Of a stretch of DNA of 64,000 bases, positions 59,901-64,000 are shown piece by piece. Source of the stretch: Argopecten irradians (Eukaryota; Mollusca; Bivalvia; Pectinida; Pectinidae); contig NC_091142.1 of the NCBI RefSeq assembly GCF_041381155.1, positions 28,967,963-29,031,962 on the forward strand, written 5' to 3'. The notes beneath the pieces are model-generated. The model saw only the letters and a program-made list of their open reading frames with translations. It was not told the DNA's origin and made no database searches. A program made the position numbers and the translations under genes. Numbering within the stretch: position 1 is the first letter of the stretch; every line of letters begins with the position of its first letter.

Positions 59901-62488
59901 GAGCTACCTTTCCGGCACTTAGAACTTAAATAAGACACATCTTACATATCACATCTAGTATTTATTGGTCAACTGATGCCGTTAGGACAAGCACCAACAA
60001 ACAAACTGAATGATCGAAAACAATGTAACTTGTTGTGAAATCCTCGACCTGTTGTGGAAAGTTAAACTGATATTTATGAACATCAGAGATATATTGTCTG
60101 ACTAAAAAGTACGGGTATTTCACAGGTTGTTGGGCTCACTGTAAGTGTATGAATTAATGAAGAGGCACTGTTAATCTTTTGATTGTAGATAGTGCTATGC
60201 TGGGGAAATGTTTGACCTGTACGTACCAGGAACTGGATGATATGTAGACTGTTCAACAAAACAACAGTGTACTTTCCGAGATATTATCGACCTGTAGACC
60301 ATCTGACAGGAAATAAGCATACCTACTTAACTCATCGCTCAGAGCCTATCTCATTTTGCCTTCTTTTACTTCTAGACCATATACATCGTATCTTCCGTTT
60401 ACTCGATTTGTAGCTAGCTCTTCCTTTTATGAGGTGGAAGAGATCTACTGAAAAGAAGTAAGCGTTCTTACCGCGAAATCGTCAACATTTACATTGTATA
60501 CTGTCTGACCGGAAGTTAGTGTACTAACAGGAAAGTCATTGACCTGGTTACCATCTGACCGGAAATTTGCGTACTTACCGTTAAGTTATCGAAATGTATA
60601 GAACATCAGACCCCAAGTTAGCGTACGTACCGGGAAGTTACCGACATTAAGGCCATCTTAACGGAAGTTATAGCGCACTGAACGGGAAGTTATCGATCTA
60701 AAAACCATATGACCGGAAGTTATAGCGTACTTGATCATTTGACCGGAAGTTAGCGTACTTATCGGGAAGTTATCGATCTAAAAACCATGCATATGATCGG
60801 AAGTTATAGCGTACTTACCAGGAAGTTACATTGTATCAACCTGAAGACCATATGACCGGAAATAAGTGTCCTTACCGGGAAATTATCAATCTTGAGACCG
60901 TCTGACCCGAAGTTAATGTACTTACCGGGAAGTTATATATATATCGATCTAAAAACCATATGACCGGAAGTTGGTGTACTAACCGGGAAGTTATCAACCT
61001 GGAGACCGTCTGACCGGGAGATGGTAAGATGATAGCCCTGTACCTGACTCATGGGGTCGTTTGGCCTCACCCAAGTGAAAACAAAGGTCGTTGAGTTGGT
61101 GGAGGTGCATGCAAAATTAGACGGAATAACTGAAAATATAAAAAAATACAACTATTTCCATATATGGTGTGATCCGTTAAAAATGTAATTTTATTAACGG
61201 ATCACACCATATATGGAAATATTTGTTCGTCTTATCTAACAAAAATATTTTTCGTGTCACCTATGTGCCGTCGTCGTCCGGTCATCTACGTAGCTATAAA
61301 AAGAACCTCAACATTAGATATAATCTACACAGTATTTGGACCTATCCTCGTTTATGGGATCTGGGATTTTGGGTGAAAATTCTTCTTCTATTTGTGACGT
61401 ATATCTGCTATCCTATTTGCTAATGCTTTTTCTGGTTTACAAGTTTGAATAAGGAATGATGCAGTTGCTAGGTATTGATCGTATGTCGGTGTTTTTTTTC
61501 TGTGGACACTCCGATTTTCCCCGTCTCCTTAACCTGCAGACATGTGCTTAAACGAACATGACTGAATGTTAAAGGAATATTAAAAATAAAAGGTTATGAA
61601 TCGATGATTTCTTTTTATTTTCTTAATAAAGACATCAGTAGAATTTTATGAACACTTGTAAGTTTGTAACATTTAGCATCTTCTCGCAAGGATCATTAAT
61701 TCAAACTTTTTTTTTACTCCAAATAATGACAGTTTCAATCGTCCATAAATGCGAATTGAAAATTGTAAAATTAAATTGTTTGAAATTGAAAATTGTACTG
61801 CCTCTCTTCATTAATCTCGGAACTTTTATTTTCCCGGATAATATAATTTTGTACCAGTTGCTCTTACATTTGCCTAGTTGATTCTAGTAATTCTAGTTAT
61901 GCAGAAGCAAATGACCATCGTCATTATTCTCTTACTGAGTTTAAAATGCTTGTAAAATAAATGAAATATTTCCGACTCAATTTACTTGGAGTGTCATTAA
62001 TTAGTTTGAAAACCATACAAACCGATCGCTATAGACCGACTTCCGTTGGGTGGCCGTTATATCGTATTAAGTATCAATGATATCACTATAGTTTACTATA
62101 TTCATAAGAAATTTAGCTATATTCGCTATTTCGACGAGATTTATATCGAAACTTACTGATATTGTTCATGTTGTTCATATTGTATATTTATTTTACGAGT
62201 GGCCAATGTTACTTAGGTTTTTATCTTATCGCAGATAAAACTGATAAGTTCTCTTTATGTAAATTATATTTCAGAAAACAATTCTATCCAAAGATATATT
62301 TTAGTACTGGTTTATATAAACTTTAATGTAATTTACATTTTTAGGATGAATATTTATATTCTAAAGTCATCAGAAGACCTGTGTACTGCTTAAATTATAA
62401 ACCCCATAAAATTTAATAGATACTTACATTGTCCAAAGGCCGGAACAAAAAATCCAAAAATCACCATAAACACGCCGAAAACATCCAT
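53935..62488 (-). CDS. Fibronectin type III single-pass membrane protein, 404 aa, eight exons
   Basis: Exons 5' to 3' (high to low): 62488-62428, 61129-60984, 59785-59641, 59318-59211, 56492-56313, 55961-55941 (21 nt), 54820-54640 and 54307-53935 (stop TGA). All are GT-AG with a continuous frame. Residues 1-19 are a signal peptide (MDVFGVFMVIFGFFVPAFG). Residues ~21-117 form one FN3-like domain and ~118-213 a second, with the typical NLDYDTKYVVSVLAYTSVGDG near its end. Several N-glycosylation sites are present (NST, NAT, NWT, NAT). After a short PVTTAPG linker comes a membrane segment at ~246-265 ending in CCC, possibly acylated. Then follow an Ala/Gly hinge, a run of 11-12 Gly, and a cytoplasmic tail rich in Asp and Pro. 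I know no named orthologue; a receptor or adhesion role is inference. Confidence 0.82.
55704..55763. repeat. Short inverted repeat (19-nt arms)
   Basis: The arms AGAATTACTTCCCTTCGTT and, reversed, AGAGTTACTTCCCTTCGTT enclose a 22-nt loop. They resemble the ends of the MITE family at 45566 (CAGAGTTACCTCCCTTG) and may be a solo remnant. It lies in the intron before the 21-nt exon of the FN3 gene. Confidence 0.7.
56780..59110 (+). mobile_element. Broken retroelement fragment with reverse-transcriptase coding traces
   Basis: Plus-strand fragments left and right of a later insertion resemble the reverse transcriptase of a widespread invertebrate retroelement that I recall as LINE-like. Recognisable pieces include IPGVSRCLEHTSVLTQ on the left and ARMKFKPVKCRSLVL on the right. 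It is clearly a fossil with several breaks and no intact frame. No long terminal repeats were seen, and the outer limits are approximate. It lies in intron 4 of the FN3 gene, opposite in orientation to it. The exact class is uncertain. Confidence 0.7.
57532..58627. mobile_element. Foldback DNA transposon with 316-bp inverted repeats and 8-bp target duplication
   Basis: The arms 57532-57847 and 58312-58627 are inverted copies of equal length (316 bp) and nearly identical. They begin CACAGGGACTTGTAACG and enclose a 464-bp non-coding centre. The direct repeat GTCGGGAT (57524-57531 and 58628-58635) flanks it exactly, an 8-bp target duplication. It has inserted into the retroelement. An 8-bp duplication fits hAT, P or Merlin-type transposases; I cannot choose, as no transposase is present. 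Confidence 0.93.
60440..60984 (-). repeat. Degenerate ~52-56-bp array made from FN3-gene exon 2 end plus splice donor
   Basis: Read on the minus strand, exon 2 ends GGTCTCCAGGTTGATAACTT + CCCG at 60984, with donor GTTAGT. Downstream in the intron, about 10 diverged copies of that end follow (for example GGTCTTCAGGTTGATACAAT, AACTTCCTGGTAAGTACGCT). Most keep CTTCC[CT]G|GTAAGT and the spacer AACTTCCGGTCAT. Copies vary in length and carry small insertions, so this array is older than the two in PIGL. Confidence 0.88.
61154..61220. repeat. Perfect 27-nt inverted repeat upstream of the exon 2 acceptor
   Basis: The arms 61154-61180 and 61194-61220 are perfect inverted copies (starting ATTTCCATATATGGTGTGAT) around a 13-nt AT-rich loop. 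On the minus strand the hairpin ends 24 nt before the exon 2 acceptor at 61130, where a branch point would be expected. It may be a MITE relic; an effect on splicing is conjecture. Confidence 0.93.
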
Positions 62489-62640
62489 CTTATTGATCTA
62501 TATTTAAGAATGTCCCAATTTATCAATAATAAATTTCGTCTTTTTTTAAATCTTGTAACCTCGATCACTTCGGTCTACCCCATATTTGAGACTACCAGAC
62601 ACTCTGTGAAGTAATATATATATATTTATATATAATCTAC
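62489..62640 (-). promoter_or_regulatory. Possible TATA-type promoter of the FN3 gene
   Basis: A run of TATATATATATTTATATATA at ~62615-62634 lies ~125 bp upstream of the start codon at 62488 and could serve as a TATA region. It could equally be a simple repeat, as TATATA runs are common in this window. Confidence 0.3.
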
Positions 62641-64000
62641 GGCTTACACTCATTAAGCACGGTTAACTTGAAAAATATTTTCGATTCAAAAACATTTTGT
62701 ATTTCCTTTCAAATTAAACGCTTTCACCGCGTAAGACATTCTGTAGCACCATGCGCTTTCATAGGTAAATTATATGAATTTTTAAAATATCACTTTTGTA
62801 AGTGATAAATCATTTTATTAAGATCAGGGTAAATTTGACCATTTTGAAATGTTATTTGATGAGCCGCCAATCTAGTTTGGCAAATTAGCAAATCTTTTCT
62901 AAACGGATTATCGCTCTGAAATAGGTTTACTTGTACTTGGTGTGGTCGGCATAAGGAACACGCCTTCACCGTGACGGCTTTTAAATTTAAAACTGGAAAT
63001 AAGTTCGCGAATACTACACTTTAATACAGCGAAAGATGATGTAACTTATCATGATCAATAGAGAAGATCCGTCTCCATGAAAAAAACCACCTTGGACTTA
63101 GCCAATCATTAATGGCGTAACTTTTTATTTCGTCATCTTTGATTGGCTAAGTCTGAACTTAAGACAATGATGGGCTTAAGATTGTTTCATGATTTTGATG
63201 TTCATGCATTCAACACTAATTATGTATATACATGTATAGGGGTCAAAGAAGTAATATCAACAGGATTTTCCAGATGACACGGGATCCTATCAAACGTAAG
63301 TCTGTAGGATAGGAATTACTTCAAATGGTAAATATGGGACAAAGAAGTAATTCCAACCGTGTGGACAAAAAATAGTCAAATTTTCGAGGCGATCACACAA
63401 AACGAACACAATATTATGATAATATACGTAATATGATACGAATAGTAATACGGAACAATGAAAGTAGACATATATACATATATATATATAGTTGGAAAAA
63501 TGATATTTTCAACTCTTCGAAATGGACCAATTACAAAAACTGTAAATCATTTTTCCTCCACGTATGTTTGTAAATACTCTGAATTTGAATGGTGTTGATA
63601 AAGGTATGAATATATCGATCGTGAAAATAACACCACCACGAACGATTTTTACAAACAAATAGAGAAGGTATTCACGATTACAGTATTCATTTCACTTTTT
63701 TTCCCTTTTACTTTCAAAGTTGTCATCTCCGGAGAGACATAATTATTTAATACTTTCGAAATTACCATTTAGACTTTTACTCACAGCGTAATGCATAATG
63801 CATTCTGAAGATTAACCTTGGATTGGTATTTAATTAATACGTTACGTTAGTTAGTTTTTGTGTTAATCCAGTATACACGTAAGGTGTTCAAATACTAATC
63901 TGGAACTGTTTAAGTGTCTGCTATTTATATTGATTACAAAGCATGACTTATATCATTTACATGTCGGTAAGAATTATGAGTTTCGAAATGGAATGAAAAA
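62641..64000. other. Upstream non-coding region with an inverted CCAAT pair
   Basis: No gene is visible. GACTTAGCCAATCA at 63095-63108 is repeated exactly inverted at 63140-63153. That places two CCAAT boxes face to face with 31 bp between them, 600-670 bp upstream of the FN3 gene start. The rest is AT-rich, with a TATATA run near 63480. Confidence 0.5.

Noticed and set aside
61154-61220. microRNA precursor
   Set aside because: The arms are perfectly complementary, palindromic and rich in TATA, as in a MITE relic; typical bulges of a pre-miRNA are absent.

Overview
The window reads as nuclear DNA of an invertebrate animal, most likely a bivalve mollusc. It is AT-rich and intron-rich, with canonical GT-AG introns. 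It carries a tRNA-derived SINE and tandem-cored mobile repeats of the kind I associate with bivalves. No bacterial, organellar or rRNA features are visible. All assignments come from reading the sequence; nothing was searched against a database.

Layout. 0.6-3.3 kb is a higher-order satellite. A 7-bp minisatellite alternates with a ~200-bp block holding a perfect NRF-1-type palindrome. 4.7-13.1 kb (+) is a 484-codon nuclear-type gene resembling HCFC1R1, with a CRE/ETS promoter and five internal introns that are all phase 2. Its last intron holds three nested mobile elements. 13.4-21.0 kb is a ~99% identical tandem duplication that copies the last exons of the next gene. 19.35-30.58 kb (-) is a complete 24-exon CFAP251 (WDR66) gene, a ciliary calmodulin/spoke-associated WD40 protein. 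It shares a 375-bp bidirectional promoter with PIGL (30.96-43.27 kb, +), the GlcNAc-PI de-N-acetylase of GPI-anchor synthesis. 43.3-53.9 kb is intergenic: two TA-flanked MITEs, a CT-rich diverged duplication, a 3.2-kb tandem-cored element between 38-bp direct repeats, and a 27-bp satellite. 53.9-62.5 kb (-) is an eight-exon gene for a secreted-entry, single-pass membrane protein with two fibronectin-III domains. One of its introns holds a broken retroelement split by a foldback DNA transposon with an exact 8-bp target duplication.

Most unusual signal. At three exon-intron junctions in two unrelated genes, the 3' end of a coding exon together with its 5' splice site has been amplified as a tandem array inside the following intron. 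These are PIGL exon 4 (about 53 x 38 bp), PIGL exon 5 (about 17 x 54 bp plus about 7 x 42 bp), and exon 2 of the FN3 gene (about 10 degenerate copies of ~52-56 bp). The end of the last PIGL exon is also duplicated once into the 3' UTR. Each array therefore holds many copies of a splice donor. In each case an AG within or next to the repeat would define a 15- or 21-nt pseudo-exon that keeps the reading frame. I know of no named system of this kind; it may be a donor-linked minisatellite process or a source of micro-exons.
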